This document shows, one piece after another, positions 51,604-60,004 of a stretch of 64,000 nucleotides of DNA. Below the pieces are notes generated by a model. That model was not told the DNA's origin, made no database searches, and saw nothing but the letters and a program-made list of their open reading frames with translations. The position numbers were made by a program, and so were the translations under genes. This DNA is from Anaerotignum lactatifermentans DSM 14214 (GTDB taxonomy: Bacteria; Bacillota; Clostridia; Lachnospirales; Anaerotignaceae): contig NZ_FRAH01000003.1 in NCBI RefSeq assembly GCF_900142265.1, forward strand, positions 115,512 through 179,511, read 5' to 3'. Each line of letters starts with the position of its first letter. The first letter of the stretch is position 1.

Positions 51604-51619
51604 CAGACCGGTCGGTCTG
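51604..51619. promoter_or_regulatory. Probable TetR operator
   Basis: CAGACC-GGTC-GGTCTG: perfect 6-bp arms around four bases, with tandem GACC/GGTC steps often found in TetR-family sites. It lies 11 bases after the -10 box. Confidence 0.75.
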
Positions 51620-51630
51620 ATTTCTGTAAC

Positions 51631-51660
51631 ATTATATGCCCTTAGGTCGTTAAAATGCAA
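51631..51660 (-). promoter_or_regulatory. Promoter of the tetR-activase operon
   Basis: TTGCAT (51655-51660) and TATAAT (51631-51636) on the minus strand, 18-base spacer. Confidence 0.75.
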
Positions 51661-51802
51661 TTAAGAAACCGCTAAGATGTCGTTAAGAATCGCGGTATAT
51701 CAACATTTTCTCCAATTTTTCCGTGTCGATTCCGACATGGATGCGCATTTTTCCCAAAGAAAAAACAAATGTCTTTCGACAAAACCTACTGTTTTTGTAT
51801 AC

Positions 51803-51840
51803 AAAAAAACAGATTCCCCTTTTGCAGGGAAATCTGCTTT
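51803..51840 (-). terminator. Terminator of the traX-like gene
   Basis: On the minus strand GCAGATTTCCC pairs with GGGGAATCTGT, followed by seven T, beginning about 12 bases after the stop codon. Confidence 0.75.
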
Positions 51841-51852
51841 AAAGAAATCTTT

Positions 51853-52608
51853 TTACATCACCAAACAATAGGCTCCTGCCAGACACAGCAGATGGACAGG
51901 ATAGAACAGATAAAAGGCATATTTGCCGCCTTTCTGCCCCATTTCCCCGTGATACTGCCGCAGCAATGCCCAAGTGCCCAAAGCCACTGCCAGATACATA
52001 GCGGACTCAAAAACAGCCGCGAACGTAATCCCCCAGGACAAAAGCGCCAGAGGAATCCAAAGACCGTAATAAAAGAGTATCATCCAGAACATGGCACGCC
52101 ACCGCTGAGGGGAATGCCAGGTATACCAGAGCACAAAGACAAACACCACGCCAAAACCGCCGTAATCCGTCCCCATGACTTCTGCCAGCAGAGCAATGAG
52201 AAATACAGCAAATTTGCCCATGTCCCTTCTGTCCTTCTGCACAGAATAAGCATAGGCGACACAGGACAACACCCCAAAAAACAAGGTCATCATCACATTG
52301 GTAAGCCCAAAGGACAGGGAAATTCCTCCCGTTAAAATCAGGCTTTTCACCATCTGAAAAGGGATTTCCGCCAGCAGGGCAAAGCCAAAGAGCCGTTTCA
52401 GATAGGCTCTCACGTTGTGGGTGTGCCATACGCCTTCCGCCAGCTGGAAGGCAAAAATCAGAAACGCCATCCGCCCCAAAGACAGGACAGCCGTATACAA
52501 AGTCTGCCCCATGGCAGGCTCCAGCACATCCTCAAAAATCTTCATGGCATGATCCAGAAACATGGAACAGATGGCAAGTATCTTCAGTTGAAATCTCGTC
52601 AATGTCAT
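51853..52608 (-). CDS. TraX family membrane protein
   Basis: The 251-residue protein has seven to eight membrane helices and the TraX pattern: LKILAICSMFLDHAMKIF at the N-terminus, LGRMAFLIFAFQLAEGVWHT, LFGFALLAEIPFQM, and the end YAFYLFYPVHLLCLAG. TraX acetylates F pilin in E. coli; chromosomal relatives in Firmicutes are likely acyltransferases for surface or other substrates. The start is ATG 52608. The gene is monocistronic. Confidence 0.9.
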   Translation of the reverse strand: MTLTRFQLKILAICSMFLDHAMKIFEDVLEPAMGQTLYTAVLSLGRMAFLIFAFQLAEGVWHTHNVRAYLKRLFGFALLAEIPFQMVKSLILTGGISLSFGLTNVMMTLFFGVLSCVAYAYSVQKDRRDMGKFAVFLIALLAEVMGTDYGGFGVVFVFVLWYTWHSPQRWRAMFWMILFYYGLWIPLALLSWGITFAAVFESAMYLAVALGTWALLRQYHGEMGQKGGKYAFYLFYPVHLLCLAGAYCLVM

Positions 52609-52625
52609 ATGGATTCCTTTCCCGT

Positions 52626-52840
52626 AAAAAAGCGGCTTTGCTCAGCAGTTGCCCTTAAGAAAACAGTATTTTCCCTTTTATTGGATTTCTTAAGGGGAAC
52701 TGCAATGGCTGTCTTCAGAAGAAAATAATCCTCATAAAATGTTGATAAAAATGTGAAAGCTGAAATCCTTTCTTTCTTAAAGATTCCAGCTATCTTTGTT
52801 TTCTGATGAAGCAGCACCACTGTATGCACGCCGCCCTTTT
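52626..52840. repeat. Family A repeat A10, inverted, inside a split terminator
   Basis: AAAAAAGCGGC (52626-52636) and GCCGCCCTTTT (52830-52840) pair at their GCGGC/GCCGC core and A/T flanks. Inside are hairpin 2 (CAGTTGCCCTTAAGAAAACA / TTTCTTAAGGGGAACTG), then hairpin 1 (GGCTGTCTTCAGAAGAAAA / GTTTTCTGATGAAGCAGC) with the inner hairpin AGCTGAAATCC / AGATTCCAGCT. It serves as the terminator region of the gene at 52842. Confidence 0.78.
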
Positions 52841-52841
52841 C

Positions 52842-53213
52842 TCATATTCTTGTCATTTCCTGAATTTTATCCAGCTGATGGGCAATGATCTGGTTTTTGG
52901 TACGGATGCAGATCATCTGGATCTTGTTCATACCGATCAATTCCCCTTCAATGATGGTTTTCTGTGTGGTAGTGATGCGGATACGCATGCCCCGCTGGAA
53001 CTCTGCCCCACGGAACAGAATGGTTTCAATGGGGAACAGCTCATGACACCGTTCCATGACCCGCGCCATATCCACCTCGCCAAAAGTCTTTTTCACCACT
53101 TTCACACTTCTGCGAACACTTCTGATAAATTCAATGATTGCCCAGATCACAAAGGCAATGATTGCCGCCAGAATAATCTGAGAGCCACTCAATGATTGAA
53201 ATCGTTCCAACAT
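52842..53213 (-). CDS. Uncharacterised membrane-anchored protein
   Basis: The 123 residues have one N-terminal membrane helix (IILAAIIAFVIWAIIEFI) and a cytoplasmic basic and beta-rich domain (FRGAEFQRGMRIRITTTQKT, then IEGELIGMNKIQMICIRT). No family is recognised. It is the last gene of the tmk-to-rsmI operon, 21 bases after rsmI. AGGAGGGTGATGG precedes the ATG. Confidence 0.65.
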   Translation of the reverse strand: MLERFQSLSGSQIILAAIIAFVIWAIIEFIRSVRRSVKVVKKTFGEVDMARVMERCHELFPIETILFRGAEFQRGMRIRITTTQKTIIEGELIGMNKIQMICIRTKNQIIAHQLDKIQEMTRI

Positions 53214-53234
53214 ATCCCATCACCCTCCTTTATT

Positions 53235-54080
53235 TCAGTCTTTATGCAGATAGCTGTAAATTTCCCGTTTGGATACGCCGCGATCCTTTGCCACCTGCTT
53301 CATGGCGTCTTTTTCACTGTAGTTTTGACGGAGATAATGCTCCATGTGTTCCTCGATGGAAACGCTTTCCCAGCTTTCCTGTGCCGCCTGCCGCTGCTGC
53401 TCCAAAGTATAACCAGCAAATACCAGCACAAATTCTCCTTTTGGCGGCTGGGCAGTAAAATGGGCTTGGATTTCCGCCACGGTACCACGGCGCACTTCCT
53501 CGAATTTCTTTGTCAGCTCCCGAATGGCTGCCATTTCCCTGTCGGAACCAAAAATCTTTTCCAGTTCCTCCAAAGTATCCAGCAAACGATGAGGTGCTTC
53601 ATAAAAAATCATGGTGCGGTGTTCCTTTTCCAGTGTGGAAAGAACTGCCCGCCGTTCTTTTTTCTCCATGGGCAAAAAGCCCTCGAACACAAACCGTCTG
53701 GTATCCAGACCGGAAAGCACCAGTGCTACCACTGCCGCAGATGCGCCCGGCGCTACGGTTACAGGTACCCCTGCTTCATAGCACAGCTTCACCAAGTCCG
53801 CCCCGGGGTCAGAAATCCCCGGCATACCAGCATCTGTCACCAGTGCGATATTTTCTCCCGCCAGCAGCCGTTCCACCAGCTTCGGGCCTTTTTCCGCCTT
53901 ATTATGCTCGTGGTAGCTGGTCATGGGGGTTTTGATTTCAAAATGATTCAGCAGTTTCAACGTATTGCGGGTATCTTCCGCCGCAATGATGTCTGCCGTT
54001 TCCAGCAGTTTCAGCACCCGCAGCGTCATATCATCCAGATTGCCGATGGGGGTGGCGCATAAATAAAGTGTTCCTGCCAT
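53235..54080 (-). CDS. rsmI: 16S rRNA (cytidine1402-2'-O)-methyltransferase RsmI
   Basis: SAM-dependent tetrapyrrole-methylase-fold enzyme of 281 residues: AGTLYLCATPIGNLDDMTLR, IIAAEDTRNTLKLLNHF, the GENIALVTDAGMPGISDPGA loop, and PGASAAVVALVLSGL. The C-terminal part with SKREIYSYLHKD is typical. ATG 54080 has AGGCGTGAGT before it and overlaps the neighbour's stop only closely; a GTG two codons upstream is less likely. Confidence 0.96.
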   Translation of the reverse strand: MAGTLYLCATPIGNLDDMTLRVLKLLETADIIAAEDTRNTLKLLNHFEIKTPMTSYHEHNKAEKGPKLVERLLAGENIALVTDAGMPGISDPGADLVKLCYEAGVPVTVAPGASAAVVALVLSGLDTRRFVFEGFLPMEKKERRAVLSTLEKEHRTMIFYEAPHRLLDTLEELEKIFGSDREMAAIRELTKKFEEVRRGTVAEIQAHFTAQPPKGEFVLVFAGYTLEQQRQAAQESWESVSIEEHMEHYLRQNYSEKDAMKQVAKDRGVSKREIYSYLHKD

Positions 54081-54082
54081 AC

Positions 54083-54838
54083 TCACGCCTGCCCTTCTCC
54101 GTAATAAATGTCATAGATTTCGTCGGTATATTCTCCCGGCGCTTTGTAAATCACAAGGGGAGGTTCCACCTTCACCATAGGCTTGCCGCCTCTGCCCGCT
54201 TCCACCAGTACCATAGAAGGCGCTTTATCCACAAAGGAATGGACGAACCGCAGCCGCTTGGGCTCCAGTCCATACTGCCGCAGGGTACAAATGATATCCG
54301 TCAGCCGATGGGGACGATGCACCATATAGAACCGTCCGCCGGGACGCAGCACCTTTGCGGCGCCTTTCACCACATCCTCCAATGTGCAGAGGACTTCATG
54401 GCGGGCAATGGCTTTGGGACCGGAAGGATTTTGCAGACCGCCGCCCTCATTCATATAAGGGGGATTGGAAGTGACCACATCGAATACGGAACCGCCAAAA
54501 ATGGCTGCCGTTTCCTTGATGTCCCCTTCCACAATCTCCACTTTTTCCTCCAGTTCATTAAGTGCCACACTGCGCCTTGCCATTTCCACGCTTTCCGGCT
54601 GGATTTCCAGCCCTGTGAAATGGCTGCCCAGCGTTCTGCCTTCCAGCAGAATGGGCAAAATGCCAGTACCTGTACCCAAGTCCAGCACTTTTTCTCCTTT
54701 TTTCACCCGTGCGAAGCCGCTGAGGATGACGGCATCCACGCCAAAACAGAACCGTTTGGGGTCTTGGATGATGACATAACCCTTGCGGTGCAGGTCATCC
54801 ACCCTTTCTCCCTCTTTGATCAACACATCAGTCCTCAT
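54083..54838 (-). CDS. tRNA1(Val) adenine-N6-methyltransferase-like protein
   Basis: The 251-residue Rossmann methyltransferase has FGVDAVILSGFARVKKGEKV, motif I LDLGTGTGILPILLEG, and the N6-adenine motif VTSNPPYMNEGG. The order ricT - methyltransferase - rsmI mirrors yaaT-yabA-yabB-rsmI of Bacillus (yabB is the same family). The start overlaps the end of ricT by 11 bases. Confidence 0.93.
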   Translation of the reverse strand: MRTDVLIKEGERVDDLHRKGYVIIQDPKRFCFGVDAVILSGFARVKKGEKVLDLGTGTGILPILLEGRTLGSHFTGLEIQPESVEMARRSVALNELEEKVEIVEGDIKETAAIFGGSVFDVVTSNPPYMNEGGGLQNPSGPKAIARHEVLCTLEDVVKGAAKVLRPGGRFYMVHRPHRLTDIICTLRQYGLEPKRLRFVHSFVDKAPSMVLVEAGRGGKPMVKVEPPLVIYKAPGEYTDEIYDIYYGEGQA

Positions 54839-55700
54839 ACTGCTTCAATTCCTCCGATACAGGCTGCTGTTTCCGTTTCTTCTTGGATTTGATGACTTTG
54901 ATCTCATCCACATGATAAAAAGCAATGGTAGGGGGATCGTTTTCCGTTTTCCGCACTGCCGCTTTCACCTGCTGCATCAATACGTTTGTGGAAAGGATTT
55001 CCCCGGTACCGTCAGGGGTAGAGATAATATCCCCCACAAAAGGCAGTTTCTTGTTCAGTTCTTCGTATACATCTTCTTCGTACTTCAGGCAGCACATGAG
55101 TCTGCCGCAGATACCGCTGATTTTCGTGGGGTTCAGCGCCAGATTCTGGTCTTTTGCCATTTTGATGGACACGGGCTGGAAATCCCCCAGGAATGTAGCG
55201 CAGCACAAAGCTCTGCCGCAAATGCCGATGCCGCTGAGCATTTTCGCTTCATCACGGACACCGATCTGCCGCAGTTCGATACGCATACGGAACACTGCCG
55301 CCAGTTCTTTTACCAGTTCACGGAAGTCTACACGACCGTCAGAGGTAAAGTAAAAGATCAGTTTGTTCTTATCGAATGTCATTTCCACATCCACCAGTTT
55401 CATGTCCAGTTCCAGACGGGCAATCTTCTGCAGGCAGATGCGGAAGGCTTCTTCTTCCTTCTTGGCATTGGCTTCCACCACTTTGGCATCCTCCGCTGTG
55501 GCAGGACGCAGTACCTTTTTCAGAGGAGGTACAATGGTTTCTTCGGGCACAAAGGTATTTTCTTTGATAACCGCGCCATATTCAATACCTCTTGCTGTTT
55601 CCACAATGGCAAAACCGTCTTTTTCCAGTTTCTGACCATCGGGATCGAAATAATACATTTTACCGGCTTTTTTGAACCGGATTCCTACAACTTCTATCAT
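54828..55700 (-). CDS. ricT: RicT / YaaT regulatory iron-sulfur complex protein
   Basis: PSP1 domain protein of 290 residues with VVGIRFKKAGKMYYFDPDG, and the cysteine motifs IGICGRALCCATFLG and ISGICGRLMCCLKYEED. In Bacillus it forms the RicAFT complex for mRNA maturation by RNase Y and for Spo0A phosphorelay activation. No ricA or ricF is in this window. Six bases separate it from holB. Confidence 0.95.
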   Translation of the reverse strand: MIEVVGIRFKKAGKMYYFDPDGQKLEKDGFAIVETARGIEYGAVIKENTFVPEETIVPPLKKVLRPATAEDAKVVEANAKKEEEAFRICLQKIARLELDMKLVDVEMTFDKNKLIFYFTSDGRVDFRELVKELAAVFRMRIELRQIGVRDEAKMLSGIGICGRALCCATFLGDFQPVSIKMAKDQNLALNPTKISGICGRLMCCLKYEEDVYEELNKKLPFVGDIISTPDGTGEILSTNVLMQQVKAAVRKTENDPPTIAFYHVDEIKVIKSKKKRKQQPVSEELKQYED

Positions 55701-55705
55701 ACAGT

Positions 55706-56686
55706 CTAATTCTCCTTTAATTGTAACAGCATCACTTCCATGGTAAGCCGAAAATTCGCGTTGCGCGCCAGCTGTACACGGGCACGCTGTATAAGAGCGG
55801 CTTTTCGTGCCAGTTCCCCTTCGGATTCCACGGCACTTCTGAAAATCTCCGCCTTTTTGTCTTTTTGAATGAGGTCTTTTTCACTGCGCAGCCGTTTGGC
55901 ATAGAGCAAGTCCCGATACCAAAGCTGCATCATGTCCAGAAAACGCAGATCGTCTTTATATTTTTCCAAATCCTTTGCCCACAGAAAGACCTCTCCTTTT
56001 TTCGCCTGAGGCAAAGCCATGAGTTTTTCCAAAATTTCCTGCCGCATCTGCTGAAAACTTTCGTCCTCCAGCAAATCCAGCGCCTGTCCAATACTTCCCT
56101 GGGCGTAAGCGGCGTAAACGGCGCTGTCTGCCGGGGAAAGTCCTTTTTTCTTTTCCAGATAATCTGCCACCATGGTATCCGGCAAAGGTCGGATATGGAG
56201 CGTCACCGTACGGGACAATATGGTAGGCAAAAATGCCGTCTGATTTTCCGCCAGAAGGAGAAAAACGGCATAAGCAGGCGGTTCCTCCAATGTTTTCAAA
56301 AGGGCATTCTGCGCCTGTACGGTCATGGTGTCCGCCTGTTCCACAATATAAATCTTATAGCGGTAGCGATACTGTTTCAGACTCACGTCCTCCAAGATCT
56401 GTTCCCGCACATCGTCCACGCCCAATGTCTTTTTGGTGGGGCGGACGTACACAATATCCGGGTGGTTTCCCGAATCGAATGCCAAGCAGCTTTTGCAATG
56501 ACCGCAAGGCTCTGTGCCGCCGGCTTCACACTGCAATGTTTTGGCAAAGGTATCCGCAATGAGCCGTTTGCCGCTGCCTGCGCTGCCCGTCAGCAGATAG
56601 GCGTGGGAAACGCGTCCCCCTGCCACTGCCTGCTGCAAATGGCGCAGCAAAAGGGCATTGCCGTAAATATCCGAAAAACTGTGCAA
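55706..56686 (-). CDS. holB: DNA polymerase III subunit delta'
   Basis: Clamp-loader subunit of 326 residues: YGNALLLRHLQQAVAGGRVSH, P-loop LTGSAGSGKRLIADTFA, zinc cysteines CEAGGTEPCGHCKSC, SRTVTLHIRPL sensor, and the QAQNALLKTLEEPPAYAVF segment, typical of bacterial delta'. Confidence 0.95.
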   Translation of the reverse strand: MHSFSDIYGNALLLRHLQQAVAGGRVSHAYLLTGSAGSGKRLIADTFAKTLQCEAGGTEPCGHCKSCLAFDSGNHPDIVYVRPTKKTLGVDDVREQILEDVSLKQYRYRYKIYIVEQADTMTVQAQNALLKTLEEPPAYAVFLLLAENQTAFLPTILSRTVTLHIRPLPDTMVADYLEKKKGLSPADSAVYAAYAQGSIGQALDLLEDESFQQMRQEILEKLMALPQAKKGEVFLWAKDLEKYKDDLRFLDMMQLWYRDLLYAKRLRSEKDLIQKDKKAEIFRSAVESEGELARKAALIQRARVQLARNANFRLTMEVMLLQLKEN

Positions 56687-56715
56687 CGCCCTTCACTCCT
56701 TTCCTTTTTGTGCCA

Positions 56716-57042
56716 TCAGAATTTATGGAACTGATCCACATCCAGCACAAATACTGTTGCGCCGCCTACCTTGACTTCAATGGGCGCAAGGATAAATCCA
56801 TGCATCGCGCCGCAGGAAGAAGGCAGTGTTGCGTACTGTGTTCTTGACTTGCTGTTTTCTTCAATGATTTTCAGGGCTTCATCTACTTTCTCATCGTCCA
56901 CACCGGTCATGATGGTGGTATTGCCGCTGCGGAGGAAACCGCCTTTTGTAGCCAGTCTGGTTACCTGAATTTCCGCTTCGTTCAGATGGGAGATAACTTC
57001 GCCCGCGTCTTCATCCTGGATAATGGCAATGATCAATTTCAT
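56716..57042 (-). CDS. darA: Cyclic-di-AMP receptor DarA (PstA/YaaQ)
   Basis: The 108-residue PII-like protein binds c-di-AMP as a trimer. It shows MKLIIAIIQDEDAGEVISHL, VTRLATKGGFLRSGNTTIM, and the C-terminal VKVGGATVFVLDVDQFHKF. All key segments of the family are intact. Located between tmk and holB as in Bacillus (yaaQ). AAGGAGGGA precedes the ATG. Confidence 0.95.
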   Translation of the reverse strand: MKLIIAIIQDEDAGEVISHLNEAEIQVTRLATKGGFLRSGNTTIMTGVDDEKVDEALKIIEENSKSRTQYATLPSSCGAMHGFILAPIEVKVGGATVFVLDVDQFHKF

Positions 57043-57070
57043 ATAAATCCCTCCTTATGGAATCAATGGC

Positions 57071-57700
57071 TTACGCTCTGTCCAAAAGTTCATCCAGCGC
57101 TGCTTTGATCTGCCCAAATACTTCTTCTATGGTGCCGGAGGCATCAATGCGGCAGATTCGCTCCGGCTCTTTTTTGCAGAGCGCGTCATAGCCCTCGTAT
57201 ACCTTCTGGTGAAATTCCAGCTTTTCCTGTTCCAGCCGATCCAGCTCATGGTTTTCCTCCTGCTGTTTGCGCGCCATGCCCACTGCGGGAGGCAGATCCA
57301 GAAAAACAGTCAGATCCGGCACAAGACCACCGGTGGCAATGGCATTCACCTGTGCCACCATATCGCCCAATCCTCTGCCGTAAGCCTGATAGGCAATGCT
57401 GGAATCCACATAACGGTCGGAAAGTACCACTTTTCCTGCCTGAAGTGCCGGCAGGACTTTCTCCTCCACATGCTGGGCACGAGCCGCCGCATAGAGGAGC
57501 ATTTCCGTTTTTGCAGTCATTTGGGGATATGCCGGGTCAAGAATCAATTCCCGAATGGCTTCCGCCACGTCTGTTCCGCCGGGCTCTCTCGTCACCACCA
57601 AATCCACCTGTTTTTTCTCCAGATAAGAAATGATTTTTTTCAGCTGGGTAGACTTTCCGCTGCCGTCGCTGCCCTCTATGGTGATAAAATACCCTTTCAT
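57071..57700 (-). CDS. tmk: Thymidylate kinase
   Basis: The 209-residue kinase phosphorylates dTMP to dTDP. P-loop GSDGSGKSTQLKKI, DRYVDSSIAYQAYGRGLG, and the LID region VGMARKQQEENHELDRLEQE are visible. The ATG at 57700 is supported by GAGG six bases upstream. First gene of the operon tmk-darA-holB-ricT-methyltransferase-rsmI-52842. Confidence 0.97.
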   Translation of the reverse strand: MKGYFITIEGSDGSGKSTQLKKIISYLEKKQVDLVVTREPGGTDVAEAIRELILDPAYPQMTAKTEMLLYAAARAQHVEEKVLPALQAGKVVLSDRYVDSSIAYQAYGRGLGDMVAQVNAIATGGLVPDLTVFLDLPPAVGMARKQQEENHELDRLEQEKLEFHQKVYEGYDALCKKEPERICRIDASGTIEEVFGQIKAALDELLDRA

Positions 57701-57750
57701 GACACACCTCAAACTCTCTTTCCGTCCATTATTGTCAATTGCATAGAAAA

Positions 57751-57779
57751 ATTATAACACACTCCCCCCGAATTGGCAA
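57751..57779 (-). promoter_or_regulatory. Promoter of the tmk operon
   Basis: TTGCCA (57774-57779) and TATAAT (57751-57756) on the minus strand, 17-base spacer. The adjacent 349-base gap 57701-58049 holds this, a terminator and B2. Confidence 0.75.
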
Positions 57780-57812
57780 AAAAAACAATGGCAAATTGCG
57801 TCACGGGCAAGC

Positions 57813-57851
57813 AAAAAAAGCCGGAAAACCTTTTTACAGGCATCCGGCTTT
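57813..57851 (-). terminator. Terminator of the SPOCS-LysM gene, displaced by B2
   Basis: AAAGCCGGA pairs with TCCGGCTTT (plus an inner ACC/GGC-rich part), with a T run on the minus strand. It is 200 bases from the stop codon at 58050 because B2 lies between. Confidence 0.75.
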
Positions 57852-58040
57852 CAGGGTGTCGAATAAGTCGACACCCTGTCGTCAAAGGCTCATTTCATTC
57901 AAGCCTTTGACGAGTAGGCAGAAGTATAAAGCAGGAATTCCATCAACTAAATAGTCTTGAAATTCCTGCTTTTCCTCGTCGGAAATAAATTCCGACTGCG
58001 GATTCCAGTTGGGGAACTCTTTGTTCCCCAAGCCCTTCCG
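57852..58040. repeat. Family B multi-hairpin element B2
   Basis: Starts CAGGGTGTCG, with GGTGTCGA/TCGACACC, CGTCAAAGGC/GCCTTTGACG, AAGCAGGAATTCC/GAAATTCCTGCTT with loop ATCAACTAAATAGTCTT, TCGGAA/TTCCGA and TTGGGGAAC/GTTCCCCAA hairpins. The right end is cut after CCCTTCCG. It lies between the SPOCS gene stop and its terminator. Confidence 0.82.
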
Positions 58041-58049
58041 TAAAAATGT

Positions 58050-59609
58050 TTACTTTCTGCCGCCTCGTAAAATCAGCAGTTTCTGTCCCGAAAAGAGCCG
58101 TTCGGGATTTTCAATATCATTGACCATGAGGATACGTTCCGGTGTGGTGCGATATTTTTTGGCAATATCCCACAGGCTTTCTCCATCCTGTACCACACAA
58201 ATGACAGCGGAAGGACGTTTTTCCGGTGTTTCTTCGGGCATTTCCAGAAGGTCTGTAACCACTTCTGTTTCTTCCATGGCTGTCACCAGAATTTCCAGCA
58301 GAATCTGCGCCCGCAGTTCCCCTTCTGTTTCCGTCATAAGGCGGAAGTCCACCTGTTCCGCTATGCTGCGTACACAGGCAGTATCCCCTGCTTTAGCACC
58401 TCGCACTTCCACGGTCTGGCGGAAAGGAATGCCCCGTTGCAGCACACATACTGCCGCATCGTCATCGGCGGAAAGATAGAGGATTTCCGCCTGCAATACC
58501 CCTTCCACATTGACAGCATCTGTTTCCACAGTCACATCTTCCGTATGTACCTGCCCCCATGCCGCTACTGCCTGCATCATGGGCATTTCTCCATTTTCCA
58601 GAGATACGCCTTCTTTCAGACTGAAACGGCTCCGTGTCATGCCCACGCATACGGGGAAGGTGACTTTTTCCCCTTTGGGCTGCAAACAGCTTTCCAGACC
58701 ATAGGCATCTGTGACCATTTCCTGTTCCGTATGGTCTACGGCTTTCAGTTCTGCGCCAATGACCGCCGTCACATCCAGATTCCGTGTTTCTCCGTCGTCA
58801 TTCACTGCCGGACGGACTTCGCTTTCATTGACAGTCAGTTTCACATCTGTCCATGTCTGGGGGGTAATGCCGCCGCCTTCAATGAATCCATGGAAAGGGA
58901 TTTCCGCTTCCACTGCCACAGGCATGCCGTTTTCCTCTGTGCCGTAAATGGCTGTCAGCCGCAGATTCCCCCGCACTGCCACTTTTCCGTCCATAGCACG
59001 GATGTCTGTATCGGAAAGGGTCAATACCTGATGGAGCATTTCCCCGATGTTGGGCTGGTCTGCCCCCAGTGACACCGTATGCTTCACTGTGAACCTGTCC
59101 TTTTTCTCCGCAACGGGGCGTTCTGTGAGCACCTTTTTCCGCAGCAGTTCCACCGCTTCTCCCTGGGCGCCGCTGACAGTCTGAAGGCTTTTACTGCCTT
59201 CCGCTTCCGCCCATACTTCCACAATGGCACGCAGTCCCACTTTCCGGTCATTGATGAGCTGACATTCCAGATGTTCCGTTTCCGCCATGACATTCACAGC
59301 ATCCTCTGCTGTCATGCCTTCCACGTACAGCACTTCCTGTATGGGCAGAGAAGATGTCATGGCATACACAGGCTTTTCGCCGCCTGCTGCCCGATACAAC
59401 ACTCGCACCATCAGTTCCCCGGTGAGATTGATTTTTTCCTCGCCGCTTTTCACCTCATCCAGCCGTACCGTACCGCTGCAATGGAGCACCTGCGCCACAT
59501 CAGGGCGGTTATCGGGCACGATCATATCCCCTTCCAGCAAAATACGGGAATGGTGGGTTCCCTTCCGCTGTTTCCAAGTCATAGTATCTTTTGTCATTTC
59601 CAAGGCCAT
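58050..59609 (-). CDS. SPOCS and LysM domain protein
   Basis: The 519-residue protein has DUF3794/SPOCS repeats (one at about 30-150 with LEGDMIVPDNRPDVAQVL; others follow, e.g. TVKHTVSLGADQPNIGEMLH) and one C-terminal LysM domain (VVQDGESLWDIAKKYRTTPE, about 470-515). Relatives such as SafA- and SipL-type proteins act in spore coat morphogenesis. No signal peptide is seen, as for coat proteins made in the mother cell. ATG 59609 has GGAGGTAGG upstream; a longer frame is less likely. Confidence 0.92.
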   Translation of the reverse strand: MALEMTKDTMTWKQRKGTHHSRILLEGDMIVPDNRPDVAQVLHCSGTVRLDEVKSGEEKINLTGELMVRVLYRAAGGEKPVYAMTSSLPIQEVLYVEGMTAEDAVNVMAETEHLECQLINDRKVGLRAIVEVWAEAEGSKSLQTVSGAQGEAVELLRKKVLTERPVAEKKDRFTVKHTVSLGADQPNIGEMLHQVLTLSDTDIRAMDGKVAVRGNLRLTAIYGTEENGMPVAVEAEIPFHGFIEGGGITPQTWTDVKLTVNESEVRPAVNDDGETRNLDVTAVIGAELKAVDHTEQEMVTDAYGLESCLQPKGEKVTFPVCVGMTRSRFSLKEGVSLENGEMPMMQAVAAWGQVHTEDVTVETDAVNVEGVLQAEILYLSADDDAAVCVLQRGIPFRQTVEVRGAKAGDTACVRSIAEQVDFRLMTETEGELRAQILLEILVTAMEETEVVTDLLEMPEETPEKRPSAVICVVQDGESLWDIAKKYRTTPERILMVNDIENPERLFSGQKLLILRGGRK

Positions 59610-59715
59610 ATTTCCTACCTCCTTCATCATATCAGGCACCTGCATCCCGTCTTTTGCGGATTGCCTTTCTGTAAAATATATGACGAAAGGGAAAAAATAT
59701 GATTCTATATAAAAA

Positions 59716-59739
59716 GGGCTGTGTTTTACACACAGCCGC
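59716..59739. repeat. Hairpin copy flanking B3, left
   Basis: GGGCTGTGTTTTACACACAG-CCGC hairpin; a similar copy lies at 59971-59996 in the same orientation on the other side of B3. Confidence 0.65.
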
Positions 59740-59969
59740 CCAGCCTGTAGAAAAACTATGTTTTACATTTTTTCAAGAACGCGGAAGGGCTTGGGAAACA
59801 AAGAGTTTCCCAAATTCAATCCGCAGTCGGAATTCACTTCCGACGAGGAAAAGCCGAAGTTTCAAGGCTTTTAGTTGATGGAACTTCGGCTTTATACTTC
59901 TGTCTACTCGTCAAAGGCTTGAATGAAATGAGTCTTTGACGACAGGGTGTCGACTTTTTCGACACCCTG
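59740..59969. repeat. Family B multi-hairpin element B3, inverted
   Basis: Reverse orientation relative to B1 and B2: it begins with the right-end sequence (CAGCCTGTAGAAAAACTATG, TTCAAGAACGCGGAAGGG) and ends with CGACACCCTG. It carries the TTGGGAAAC/GTTTCCCAA, AAGCCGAAGTTTC/GAACTTCGGCTT and CGTCAAAGGC/GTCTTTGACG hairpins. With B2 it encloses the SPOCS gene as a pair of inverted repeats. No gene lies in 59610-60004. Confidence 0.82.
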
Positions 59970-59970
59970 A

Positions 59971-59996
59971 GGGCTGTGTTTTTCCAACACAGCCGC
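59971..59996. repeat. Hairpin copy flanking B3, right; probable lepB terminator
   Basis: GGGCTGTGTTTTTCC-AACACAGCCGC, nine bases after the lepB stop on the minus strand. Same sequence type as 59716-59739. Confidence 0.65.
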
Positions 59997-60004
59997 TTCT
60001 TCCA

